DNA from: Mycolicibacterium rufum
GTDB lineage: Bacteria; Actinomycetota; Actinomycetes; Mycobacteriales; Mycobacteriaceae
Direction of reading: 5' to 3'
DNA length: 64,000 nt
Assembly: GCF_022374875.2 (NCBI RefSeq)
Contig: NZ_CP092427.2
Span: 5,022,001 to 5,086,000 of the forward strand
Positions 18,232-27,076 of the stretch are shown piece after piece. The position numbers and the translations under genes are program-made. The notes beneath the pieces are model-generated. The model was not told where the DNA came from. It did no database searches and was given only the letters and a program-made list of their open reading frames with translations. Every line of letters starts with the position of its first letter. Within the stretch, counting starts at the first letter, position 1.

Positions 18232-19674
18232 ATGGAGAACTCACCCCGCCGCGGCGGCATCGACCCGATCTGGTGGGCGCCCGTGCTCGTGCTCGTCGTG
18301 ATCGCGGTCAGCATCACGACGGCCCTGCTGTTCTCCGGGAGGCTTCGCAGCAGCGTCCCACTGACACTCGTCTCCGACCGATCTGGCCTGGTGATGGAGG
18401 ACGGCGCCAAGGTCAAACTCCGCGGCGTCGAGATCGGCAGGGTCGCGTTGATCGGTACTGAGACCGGCGCCGGCGCCCCTCTGTCGACGCTGCGGCTGGA
18501 CATCGACCCCGGGCCGTTCCAATATCTGCCGAGCAATGTGGAAGCGGAGATCAAGTCCAGCACGGCTTTCGGCGCCAAGTACGTCGACCTGATCGTGCCT
18601 TCCGACGGCGGAAGCGGCGAAGCGCTCAGGCCCGGCGCAGTGCTGCACTCCCGCAATGTCACCGTTGAGGTCAACACGGTGTTCGAGAATCTGACCGAGG
18701 TGGTGCGGGCGGTCGATCCGGCCAAACTGAATGCGGTCCTGTCCGCTGTCGCCGAATCGTTGCGCGGCAAGGGGCAGATCATCGGGGAGGCGATCTCGAG
18801 CGCGAACACCGTTCTGCTGGCTGTGAATCCGCGGATGCCGACCGTACGGCGTGACTGGCAGCTCTTCGGCCAGACCGCGCAGGCCTACTCCGCGGCCGCC
18901 CAGGACATCCTCTCGGTGCTCGACTCCTTCTCGACGACGGCCACCACGATCACCGACCGTGCCGCCGATCTGGACACGTTGCTGCTCTCGGCGGTCGGCT
19001 TCTCCCGCGCAGGAGTGAATACGATCGGTGGCAATCAGCCAGGCCTGGTGCGTGCGATGAACGTCATCGACCCCACCACGGCGCTGCTGATGAAGTACTC
19101 GCCGACCTACACCTGCCTGCTCCAGGGTGCGCAGTGGTTCCTCGATCACGGTGGTCGGGACGCGTTGGGAGGCAACGGCAAATCGGTGATCATGGACGCG
19201 GCGCTGCTGTTCGGTGACGACGCGTACCGCTATCCCGACAATCTGCCGAAGACGAACGCCACCGGCGGTCCGGGCGGCAAGCCTAGTTGCGGCTCACTGC
19301 CCGACGTCAGCAAGAACTTCCCGGTCAAATACCTGGTCACCGACACCGGCTTCGGTACCGGTCTGGATGTTCGGCCCAATCCCGGGATCGGCTCCCGGGT
19401 ATCGCCAATTACTTCCCGGTCACGAAGGCCATCCCGGAGCCTCCGCGCATCCGGTATCCCGGCGGCCCCGCTCCCGGACCGCTGCCCGCGTACCCGGGCG
19501 AACCGCCCTATGGGGCTCCGCTGTATCCGCCCCCGCCCGGTGGTCAGCCGTGAGGGCCCGGCTGCCGCGCGTCGCGGCCAAGGTCGCCGCCTTCACGGTG
19601 GTCTGCCTGGTGTTCATGTTCGCTCTCGTCACCGTCTTCGGGAACTTCCGTTTCGACTCACGTGCCACCTATGA
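18232..19674 (+). CDS. mceA: MceA-family protein, C-terminal frameshift
   Basis: Starts at ATG 18232, 4 bases after yrbEB. An N-terminal membrane anchor (about residues 14-36) is followed by the MCE domain (LVMEDGAKVKLRGVEIGRV) and a long helical region. From about residue 388 the frame leaves the family. The expected tail (PGIANYFPVTKAIPEPP and a proline-rich end) lies in another frame and stops at 19553, exactly overlapping the mceB start as GTGA. One T appears to be missing at 19393 (GGC-TTC-CCG became GGCTCCCG). As read, the protein runs on to 19674 with an unrelated arginine-rich tail. Either a recent mutation or a sequencing error; the MCE core is unaffected. Confidence 0.82.
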   Translation: MENSPRRGGIDPIWWAPVLVLVVIAVSITTALLFSGRLRSSVPLTLVSDRSGLVMEDGAKVKLRGVEIGRVALIGTETGAGAPLSTLRLDIDPGPFQYLPSNVEAEIKSSTAFGAKYVDLIVPSDGGSGEALRPGAVLHSRNVTVEVNTVFENLTEVVRAVDPAKLNAVLSAVAESLRGKGQIIGEAISSANTVLLAVNPRMPTVRRDWQLFGQTAQAYSAAAQDILSVLDSFSTTATTITDRAADLDTLLLSAVGFSRAGVNTIGGNQPGLVRAMNVIDPTTALLMKYSPTYTCLLQGAQWFLDHGGRDALGGNGKSVIMDAALLFGDDAYRYPDNLPKTNATGGPGGKPSCGSLPDVSKNFPVKYLVTDTGFGTGLDVRPNPGIGSRVSPITSRSRRPSRSLRASGIPAAPLPDRCPRTRANRPMGLRCIRPRPVVSREGPAAARRGQGRRLHGGLPGVHVRSRHRLRELPFRLTCHL

Positions 19675-20578
19675 GGCCGTCTTCTCGAACGTGTCCGGGC
19701 TCAAGGGCGGCAACTTCGTGCGTATCGCGGGCGTCGAAGTCGGCAAGGTCCGCGGAATGTCCCTGCACAAGGACGGCAACGTCACCGTCGAGTTCGCCAT
19801 CGACAGGAATCTCACCCTGACCGAGGGCACCCGCGCCGTGGTGCGCTACGAGAACCTGATCGGCGACCGCTTCCTGGCGCTCGAGGACGGGCCGGGCGGG
19901 GTACGCAGATTGCAACCCGGCCAGACCATTCCGCTGACCCGAACCGCGCCCGCGCTCGACGTCGACGCGCTCATCGGCGGGTTCCGGCCGCTGTTCCGTG
20001 CGCTGGACCCCGATCAGGTCAACGCCCTGTCCGGGGAACTGCTGCGCGTCTTCCAGGGTCAGGGCGGGACGATCTCGTCGGTGCTGGCGCAGACCTCGAC
20101 GCTGACGTCCACCCTGGCCGGCCGCGACGAACTGATCGGCCAGGTGATCACCAACCTCAACACGGTCCTCGGCACCTTCGCCGAACGCGACGGACAGTTC
20201 AGCGAAGGGCTGGACAAGCTTTCGCAGCTGGCGCAGCGGCTGGCGGACCGTCGTGAGGACATCTCGACGGGCGTGGCGTACATCAACGCCGCCGCCGGAT
20301 CGATCGCCGATCTGCTGGCCGTGGCCCGGGAGCCGATCCAGCAGACCGTCACCCAGACCGACCGGGTTGCCGGGCAGGTGATGGCCGACCGCGACTACGT
20401 CGACGATCTGGTGAAGACCCTCCCGGACGCCTACCAGATCCTGGCGCGGCAGGGACTCTACGGCGACTACTTCGGTTTCTACCTCTGCGATGCGGTGCTC
20501 AAGCTCAACGGTAAAGGCGGTCAACCGGTGTTCGTCAAGGTGGCAGGCCAGGACACAGGACGGTGCACCCCGAAATGA
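19550..20578 (+). CDS. mceB: MceB-family protein
   Basis: A 342-residue Mce protein starting at GTG 19550. It has an N-terminal anchor helix (about residues 9-30), an MCE domain with the conserved NVSGLKGGNFVRIAGVEVGKV, and a helical region containing RDELIGQVITNLNTVLGTFAERD. One subunit of the Mce heterohexamer thought to form a lipid-conducting tunnel across the periplasm. It overlaps mceC by ATGA. Confidence 0.92.
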   Translation: MRARLPRVAAKVAAFTVVCLVFMFALVTVFGNFRFDSRATYEAVFSNVSGLKGGNFVRIAGVEVGKVRGMSLHKDGNVTVEFAIDRNLTLTEGTRAVVRYENLIGDRFLALEDGPGGVRRLQPGQTIPLTRTAPALDVDALIGGFRPLFRALDPDQVNALSGELLRVFQGQGGTISSVLAQTSTLTSTLAGRDELIGQVITNLNTVLGTFAERDGQFSEGLDKLSQLAQRLADRREDISTGVAYINAAAGSIADLLAVAREPIQQTVTQTDRVAGQVMADRDYVDDLVKTLPDAYQILARQGLYGDYFGFYLCDAVLKLNGKGGQPVFVKVAGQDTGRCTPK

Positions 20579-21900
20579 AACCGCTCGCCGAACGCAACAA
20601 ACTCGCCGTGGGTGCGGTCGGAATAGGGATCCTGGTCGCGGTCGTCGCCGCGTCGTTCTCCTACGACAAGCTGCCGTTCATCAAACGGTCGCAGGATCAT
20701 TCGGCATTCTTCACCGAGGCGGGCGGCATCAAAGCAGGCAGCGACGTGCGCGTGTCCGGCATGAGTGTGGGCCGGGTGTCGGAAGTGGAACTCGACGGCA
20801 CCAGAGTGCGCGTCGACTTCAGCGTCAGCGACGGCGTCGACCTCGGTGATCGCACCGAGGCTGCGATCAAGACCGAAACGGTTCTGGGCACCAAGATGCT
20901 CGAACTGACGCCGCGCGGAGACGGCACACTGTCGGGCGCCATCCCGGTGGAGCGGACCACCTCACCGTACGACCTGCCGACTGCCCTGGGCGATCTCACC
21001 ACGACCGTCAGCGCGCTGGACACCACGCAACTCTCGAAGTCGCTGAGCACGCTCGCCGAGACCTTCGCCGACACGCCGCCGGAGCTCCGGGAGGCGTTGC
21101 GCAGTGTCGCGCAGTTCTCCGACACCCTCAACGCCCGCGACGCGCAGCTGCGGCATCTGCTCGCCGATGCCAATACCGTCACCGCGGTCCTGGCCAAACG
21201 CAGCGACCAGATCGCCCAACTGGTCGCCAACAGCAACGCGTTGTTGACAGAGCTGCTGGCGCAACGTGATTCGGTGAACGCGTTGATGACGAACCTGACT
21301 GCGGTGTCGCACCAGATCTCCGGCTTGGTCGCCGACAACAGGACGGCGCTGCGGCCCGCGGTCGACAAACTGAACGGCGTGCTGGAGATCCTCGACAACC
21401 GCAAGCAGGAGCTGCAGCGCACCCTGTATCTGCTGCGCCGCTACGCGATGTCGTTCGGCGAGGTGCTCGGATCGGGGCCGTTCTTCAAGGCCTCGCTGGT
21501 CAACCTGTTGCCGGGTCAGTTCGCCCAGCCGTTCATCGACGCCGCGTTCTCCGACCTCGGCCTCGATCCCGCCGTGAAGGTGCCGTCCGAGCTCGTCGAT
21601 CCCGGCGTCGGGCAGCCCGGCACGCCCGCGCTTCCGGTGCCGTTCCCGCGTACCGGTCAGGGCGGTGAGCCACGGTTGACCCTGCCGGACGCGATCACCG
21701 GCAACGCGGGCGATCAGGGGTGCGGCCCTCCCGGACTCCCGCTGCCGGGCCCGACCGGGTGCTACCCGCTGCGCGAGCCGCTGCCCGCTCCGCCACCGGG
21801 CGGTCCGCCGCCCGGTCCGCCTGCGTTGGTCCCGGCACCGGGGGAGCTGCCGCCGCCCACCTTCGGTCCGCCCGTCCCCGACGCGCCCGGAGGTCAGTGA
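20575..21900 (+). CDS. mceC: MceC-family protein
   Basis: A 441-residue Mce subunit starting at ATG 20575 inside the mceB stop; a GTG at 20563 is also possible. Anchor helix at about residues 12-31, MCE domain with AGGIKAGSDVRVSGMSVGRV, a coiled helical region to about residue 310, then a strongly proline/glycine-rich C-terminal 100 residues (PAPPPGGPPPGPP). Such tails are common in MceC-type proteins and may extend toward the cell wall. Confidence 0.92.
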   Translation: MKPLAERNKLAVGAVGIGILVAVVAASFSYDKLPFIKRSQDHSAFFTEAGGIKAGSDVRVSGMSVGRVSEVELDGTRVRVDFSVSDGVDLGDRTEAAIKTETVLGTKMLELTPRGDGTLSGAIPVERTTSPYDLPTALGDLTTTVSALDTTQLSKSLSTLAETFADTPPELREALRSVAQFSDTLNARDAQLRHLLADANTVTAVLAKRSDQIAQLVANSNALLTELLAQRDSVNALMTNLTAVSHQISGLVADNRTALRPAVDKLNGVLEILDNRKQELQRTLYLLRRYAMSFGEVLGSGPFFKASLVNLLPGQFAQPFIDAAFSDLGLDPAVKVPSELVDPGVGQPGTPALPVPFPRTGQGGEPRLTLPDAITGNAGDQGCGPPGLPLPGPTGCYPLREPLPAPPPGGPPPGPPALVPAPGELPPPTFGPPVPDAPGGQ

Positions 21901-21902
21901 TC

Positions 21903-23147
21903 ATGCCTGCGAACCGAACTCGACTGATCCGGATCGGAACGGCGATCACTCTGGTGGTGACGCTCGTCGTCGCGGTCACCGTGGTGGCGACCCCGTGGTG
22001 GCACAACGTCGGGAAGACGACCTACGTCGCCTACTTCGCCAATGCCAACGGCCTCTACGCCGGCGACGAGATCCGGATCCTCGGGGTGGCCGTGGGCACC
22101 GTCGACCGGATCGAACCGCAACCGGACAACACCCGGGTGACGTTCTCGGTCGACTCCCAGTATTCGGTGCCCGCGGACGTCCGCGCGGCCATCCTGTCTC
22201 CGTCACTGGTCACCGCGCGCGCGATCCAGTTGGTACCCGTCTATTCGGGCGGACCGAAACTCGGCGCCGGTGCCGTGATTCCGCAGGAGCGCACCGCGGT
22301 ACCGGTCGAGTGGGACGACTTCCGTGCGCAGCTGGAGAAACTGACCGCGTCCTTGCAGCCCGTCGCGCCGGGAGGGCCGAGTCCGGTCGGTGAATTCGTC
22401 AACAGTGCCGCGGCGAACCTGCGCGGGGAGGGGGACACCGCGCGCGAGACGGTGATCAAGCTGTCACAGGCTCTGTCGGCGCTCGGTGACCACAGCACCG
22501 ACATCTTCAGTACGGTGCGAAATCTGCAGCTGCTGGTGTCGGCGCTGTCGTCGAGCAGCGACCTGTTGGCCGCGTTCAATGAGAATCTCGCAACGGTGAC
22601 CACCGTGCTGGACAACTCGCCCGACGAATTCGCCTCCGCCACAAAGGCTCTTGATGTGGCGGTGGGAGACCTGCGCGGCTTCGTCGCCGACAACCGCGAG
22701 GGGCTGGGCACCACCTTCGACCGGCTCTCCTCGATCACCGCAGCGCTGCACCAGAGCGAGGGCGACATCAAACAGGTGCTGCACGTCGCGCCGACGGTGT
22801 TTCAGAATTTCATGAACATCTATCAACCCGCCCAGAGCGCCGTGACCGGGATCCTCGCGCCGGTGAACTTCGCCAACACCGTCCAATTTATCTGCAGCGC
22901 CATCCAAGCCGCGTCCCGAAAGAACTGGGAACAGTCCTCCAAACTGTGCGTGCAGTACCTGGCGCCGATCATCAAGAACCGGCAGTACAACTTCCCGCCG
23001 CTGGGCGTCAACCCGTTCGTCGGGGCCGCAGCACGCCCCAACGAGATCACCTACAGCGAGAACTGGCTGAACCCGAACCTGCCCGCGACGTCCACGCCGA
23101 CCGACCCCGCCCTGGGCCTGCCCGGTCTCATGGTGCCGAACCCATGA
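21903..23147 (+). CDS. mceD: MceD-family protein
   Basis: A 414-residue Mce subunit. Anchor helix at about residues 10-30, MCE domain with ANANGLYAGDEIRILGVAVG, then SPSLVTARAIQLVPVYSGGP and AVPVEWDDFRAQLEKL. The C-terminal block LCVQYLAPIIKNRQYNFPP is very characteristic of MceD. ATG 21903 has GGAGG 9 bases upstream; a GTG at 21897 overlapping the mceC stop is the alternative. The body reminds me of the Mce4D branch, but assigning a number needs a tree. Confidence 0.92.
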   Translation: MPANRTRLIRIGTAITLVVTLVVAVTVVATPWWHNVGKTTYVAYFANANGLYAGDEIRILGVAVGTVDRIEPQPDNTRVTFSVDSQYSVPADVRAAILSPSLVTARAIQLVPVYSGGPKLGAGAVIPQERTAVPVEWDDFRAQLEKLTASLQPVAPGGPSPVGEFVNSAAANLRGEGDTARETVIKLSQALSALGDHSTDIFSTVRNLQLLVSALSSSSDLLAAFNENLATVTTVLDNSPDEFASATKALDVAVGDLRGFVADNREGLGTTFDRLSSITAALHQSEGDIKQVLHVAPTVFQNFMNIYQPAQSAVTGILAPVNFANTVQFICSAIQAASRKNWEQSSKLCVQYLAPIIKNRQYNFPPLGVNPFVGAAARPNEITYSENWLNPNLPATSTPTDPALGLPGLMVPNP

Positions 23148-24265
23148 GGCGTCTCGTCGTCGCTGCCCTCGTGGCGCTGTGCCTGTGCGCGGTGCCGGGA
23201 TGCCAGTGGCGGGGCCTGAACTCGCTCACACTGCCGGGCACCGAAGGCGACTCGACCGGCTCGTACACCATCCAGGCGCAGTTGCCCGACGTCGTGGTGA
23301 TCCAACAGAACACCCGGGTCCGGGTCGCCGACGTCAACGTGGGCAACGTGACGAAGATCGAGGTGCAGGACTGGCACGCCCTGGTGACGATGCGCATCAA
23401 CGGCGACGTGCACCTACCGGAGAACGCGACCGCGAAGGTCGGCCAGACCAGTCTGCTGGGGTCGATGCACATCGAGTTGGCGCCCCCGACCGACGAGCCG
23501 CCGCGCGGGACACTGCACGACGGGTCGCTGATCCCGCTGTCGTCGGCGGCGACCTACCCCACCACCGAGCAGACGCTCGCCTCGGTGTCGATTCTGCTCA
23601 ACGGCGGAGGCTTGGGACAACTGCAGGAGATCAACCAGTCGTTGGCGACCGCGATGGCGGGGCGCGAAGCAGACCTCCGCAGCCTGCTGACGCAACTCGA
23701 CACCTTCATCCGGGAGGTGAACGCGCAGACCGACGACATCATCACCGCCACCGAACGTCTGAACGCCCTCGCCGGTCAGGTCGCAGCGAAGGACGCCACG
23801 GTGGGCAAGGCACTGACGACGATCCCGCAGGCCCTCTCGGTGCTCGCCGACGAGCGCACCAAGATCGCCGACGCGGTCGACGCGCTCGGCAAGTTCAGCG
23901 CGATCGCCACCTCGACGGTGAACCAGACGCGCGACGCGCTCGTCGACAACCTGCGCAACATCGCACCCGTGCTTCGGTCGCTGGCCGACGCCGGTCCGTC
24001 ACTGACCAGGAGCCTGGACTTCCTGTCCACCTATCCGTGGGTGAAGAGCACCATCCCGAACTGGTTCCGCGGCGACTTCGCCAACATCACGTTGGTGATC
24101 GATCTGACGTTGAGCCGCATCGACTCCAGCATCTTCACCGGCACCCGGTGGGAGGGCGACCTGACCGAACTGGAACTGCAGTGGGGCCGCACGATCGGCC
24201 AGATGCCCAGTCCGTACACGAAGGGCAACCCGCTGATCGCACCCTATCGGTGGGGAGCGTACTGA
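23144..24265 (+). CDS. mceE: MceE-family lipoprotein (LprN-like)
   Basis: A 373-residue Mce subunit starting at ATG 23144 in the mceD stop. It has a short signal peptide with lipobox VPGC at about residues 16-19 (LCLCAVPGCQW), the known lipoprotein feature of MceE. The MCE domain reads PDVVVIQQNTRVRVADVNVGNV, and the C-terminal half has TLVIDLTLSRIDSSIFTGTRW. It is expected to be anchored in the outer leaflet of the plasma membrane. Confidence 0.92.
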   Translation: MRRLVVAALVALCLCAVPGCQWRGLNSLTLPGTEGDSTGSYTIQAQLPDVVVIQQNTRVRVADVNVGNVTKIEVQDWHALVTMRINGDVHLPENATAKVGQTSLLGSMHIELAPPTDEPPRGTLHDGSLIPLSSAATYPTTEQTLASVSILLNGGGLGQLQEINQSLATAMAGREADLRSLLTQLDTFIREVNAQTDDIITATERLNALAGQVAAKDATVGKALTTIPQALSVLADERTKIADAVDALGKFSAIATSTVNQTRDALVDNLRNIAPVLRSLADAGPSLTRSLDFLSTYPWVKSTIPNWFRGDFANITLVIDLTLSRIDSSIFTGTRWEGDLTELELQWGRTIGQMPSPYTKGNPLIAPYRWGAY

Positions 24266-24266
24266 C

Positions 24267-25721
24267 GTGATCCGGCTTCCCCGCACCATCTGGATCCAGC
24301 TGACGATCCTCGCAGTCGTCACCGTGACCGCCTGCAGCGTCATGGCATTCGGCTTCGTCAACGCTCCGGCGCTTCTCGGGTTCGGCCGATACACGGTGGC
24401 GGTCGACCTGCCGTCGTCGGGTGGCCTGTACCCCACCTCAGTGGTCACCTACCGCGGCACCGAGGTCGGCAGGGTCAGATCGGTCGCCGTCACCCGGGAC
24501 GGGGTGCGGGCGGAACTGACGATGAACTCCGACATCCCGGTGCCCGCCGACGTGATCGCGGAGGTCCACAGCCGCTCGGCGGTGGGGGAGCAGTTCCTCG
24601 AGCTGACACCGCGGGACGGGGCCGGCGGCGACCTGCGCGACGGCGACGTGATTCCGGCAGCGCGGGTGCAGGTGCCGCCGGAGATCGGGAGCCTGCTCGA
24701 CGCCACCAACCGTGCGTTGAAGGCGATCCCGCCGAAGAACCTGCGCACCGTCGTCGACGAGTCCGACAAGGCGGTGGGCGGGTTGGGACCCGAGCTGTCC
24801 CGCATCGTCGACGGCTCGACCTCGTTTGCGATCGAGGCCGGCAAGACCATCGGCCCCATCACCACGTTGATCGACGAGGCCCCGCCGGTGCTGGACTCCC
24901 AGGTGCGGACGTCGGAGTCCATCGCGTCGTGGGCGCAGCACCTCTCGTCGATCACCGGCCAGCTGAAGGCGCAGGACGTCGCGTTCGCCGATCTGCTGAC
25001 TGTCGGCGGGCCGGCGCTGGCCGAGGGCACGGCGCTGTTCGACCGCGTGGCGCCCGCGCTGCCCGTGCTGCTCGCCAACATGGTCAGCCTTGGGGAGGTC
25101 GCGGTCACCTACCGGCCGAACCTCGAGCAGTTGCTGGTGCTCTACCCGCAGGGCACCGCGGTGATGTCGGCGATCGCGTTGGCCAACGCGGACACCAAAC
25201 AGGACTACCGGGGGATCTATCTGGACTTCAACCTGAACCTGAACCTGCCGCCGCCGTGCAACACCGGTTTTCTGCCCGTCCGCCAGCAGCGTTCGCCGTC
25301 GGATGTCGATGCCCCTGAGCGTCCGGCCGGGGAACTGTACTGCCGGGTGCCGCAGGAATCGACACTCAATGTCCGTGGCGTGCGCAACATTCCGTGTGCG
25401 GACAATCCGGCGAAGCGGGCGCCGACGGTCGAGCTGTGCGAGAGCGACGCCCAATACGTCCCGCTCAACGACGGCTTCAACTGGAAGGGTGACCCGAACG
25501 CGACACTGTCCGGCCAGGGCGTGCCGGAGTATGCGCCAGGTCAGGACCCGCGGTTGCCGCCACCACAGGGCACCGGCGCCGCGCCGCCACCGCCGGCGGT
25601 GATCCCCTACGACCCGGCCACCGGCGGCTACATCGGCCCGGACGGACACCACTACACACAGCAAGACCTCGTGCCGCAGCAGAACAAGACCTGGCAATCG
25701 ATGCTGACACCTCCGTCATGA
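24267..25721 (+). CDS. mceF: MceF-family protein
   Basis: A 484-residue last Mce subunit, starting at GTG 24267, 1 base after mceE. Anchor helix at about residues 8-30, MCE domain SSGGLYPTSVVTYRGTEVGRV, and a C-terminal part with paired Cys residues (PPPCNTGFLP, GELYCRVP, NIPCADNP, VELCESDA). The end DPATGGYIGPDGHHYTQQDL is typical of MceF. Its stop overlaps the start of a luciferase-like monooxygenase (ATGA), tying that enzyme to the transporter. Confidence 0.92.
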   Translation: MIRLPRTIWIQLTILAVVTVTACSVMAFGFVNAPALLGFGRYTVAVDLPSSGGLYPTSVVTYRGTEVGRVRSVAVTRDGVRAELTMNSDIPVPADVIAEVHSRSAVGEQFLELTPRDGAGGDLRDGDVIPAARVQVPPEIGSLLDATNRALKAIPPKNLRTVVDESDKAVGGLGPELSRIVDGSTSFAIEAGKTIGPITTLIDEAPPVLDSQVRTSESIASWAQHLSSITGQLKAQDVAFADLLTVGGPALAEGTALFDRVAPALPVLLANMVSLGEVAVTYRPNLEQLLVLYPQGTAVMSAIALANADTKQDYRGIYLDFNLNLNLPPPCNTGFLPVRQQRSPSDVDAPERPAGELYCRVPQESTLNVRGVRNIPCADNPAKRAPTVELCESDAQYVPLNDGFNWKGDPNATLSGQGVPEYAPGQDPRLPPPQGTGAAPPPPAVIPYDPATGGYIGPDGHHYTQQDLVPQQNKTWQSMLTPPS

Positions 25722-26821
25722 ACACACCGCTGACCGTTCTCGACCTGATCCCGATCTCCTCGGGCTCCACCGCCTCCGAAGCGCTGCGTAACAGCATCGA
25801 TCTCGCTCAGCACGCCGAGCGGTGGGGCTATACGCGCTACTGGTTCGCCGAACACCACCTCAACCCCGGAGTGGCGGGCACCTCTCCCTCGGTCCTGCTC
25901 GCCGTCACTGCCGCCCAGACGTCGACGATCCGGCTCGGTTCCGCCGCACTGCAGATGGGGCACCGCACGGCGCTGTCCGCGGTCGAGGAGTTCGGCCTCC
26001 TCGACGCGCTGTATCCCGGCCGATTCGACCTCGGACTGGGACGGTCGGCCGGCAGACCGGCGACGGCACGATCGTCCGCGCCGGTCGGGCGGGTCGTCCC
26101 CGGGCTCACCATCCCGCCGCCGTTCAATCCCGAGGTGATGCTGAAATCACCGCGACTCGCCCTGCAGAAGGCGCTGCTGCAGCTTCCCGACGCCCGCCCG
26201 CAGAACTACCCCGAACTGATCCGCGATGTGCTCGCCCTGATCTCCGACACGTACCGCTCTCCCACCGGCGAACGGGCCCACGTGGTCCCGGGGGCTGGAG
26301 CCGACCTCGAGATCTGGATTCTGGGCAGCAGCGGCGGCGAGAGCGCAATGGTGGCGGGCGCCAACGGGCTTCGCTTCGCCGCGAACTATCACGTGGCACC
26401 GGCCGGTGTCCTGGACGCGGCGGACGGGTACCGCGCAGCGTTCACGCCCTCCTCGGCGCTGCAACAGCCCTATCTCAGCGTCTCCGCCGATGTCGTTGTC
26501 GCCGACGATGAGGCGGCGGCCCGCGAGCTGGCGACCGGGTACGGGCTGTGGGTGCGCAGCATTCGCACCGCCGAGGGTGCGATTCCCTTTCCCACACCGG
26601 AGGAAGCCCGCCTGCACCGGTGGACCGAAGCGGACCGCGCACTCGTCGCCGACCGGATCGCGACGCAGTTCGTCGGAACCGCCGTGCAGGTCGCCGACCA
26701 CCTCGAACGGCTGCGCGACGCGACATCGGCGGATGAACTGGTCATCACCACGATCACCCACCGACATCGCGACCGGCTCCGGTCCTACCAGCTGCTCGCC
26801 GAGGAGTGGGCTCGTCGCTGA
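25718..26821 (+). CDS. MsnO8/LuxA-like luciferase-family oxidoreductase
   Basis: A 367-residue LLM-fold flavin oxidoreductase with WFAEHHLNPGVAGTSPSVLL, TSTIRLGSAALQMGHRTALSAVEEF and LYPGRFDLGLGRSAGRP, the pattern of the MsnO8-like branch. Its ATG lies within the mceF stop, so it is the ninth gene of the mce operon. Oxidation of the compound imported by this Mce system is the simplest inference, but these proteins are often assigned only at superfamily level. It ends convergent with the minus-strand block. Confidence 0.87.
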   Translation: MNTPLTVLDLIPISSGSTASEALRNSIDLAQHAERWGYTRYWFAEHHLNPGVAGTSPSVLLAVTAAQTSTIRLGSAALQMGHRTALSAVEEFGLLDALYPGRFDLGLGRSAGRPATARSSAPVGRVVPGLTIPPPFNPEVMLKSPRLALQKALLQLPDARPQNYPELIRDVLALISDTYRSPTGERAHVVPGAGADLEIWILGSSGGESAMVAGANGLRFAANYHVAPAGVLDAADGYRAAFTPSSALQQPYLSVSADVVVADDEAAARELATGYGLWVRSIRTAEGAIPFPTPEEARLHRWTEADRALVADRIATQFVGTAVQVADHLERLRDATSADELVITTITHRHRDRLRSYQLLAEEWARR

Positions 26822-26840
26822 GTCCTCCGGCCGCGCCACC

Positions 26841-27065
26841 TCAGTGCCGCGGGTGATCTCGGTCCATGCGGTGCCACCCGAGCAGTCCCGCCCCGGAGGC
26901 GATGACCGCGGCCACCGCGAACGCCAGAGCGGCGACCTGTGACGAGGTGGTTCCGGCTGTCACGACGGATGCTGCGACGAGTACGAGCGCGATGAACTGC
27001 CGGGCCAGCAAGATCCGCTCGCCGGCGAGTACCCCCAAGTAATCGCTGTCGCCGTCTTCCGACAC
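26841..27065 (-). CDS. small two-helix membrane protein
   Basis: A 74-residue protein from GTG 27065, 11 bases after the stop of the upstream monooxygenase. Two hydrophobic segments (about residues 18-38 and 41-63) are followed by a polar tail RMDRDHPRH. No family is recognised. Being the last gene of the minus-strand monooxygenase operon, it may be a minor membrane partner. GC3 bias and position argue for a real gene; an upstream TTG is possible. Confidence 0.6.
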   Translation of the reverse strand: MSEDGDSDYLGVLAGERILLARQFIALVLVAASVVTAGTTSSQVAALAFAVAAVIASGAGLLGWHRMDRDHPRH

Positions 27066-27076
27066 GCTCAGCCGCG

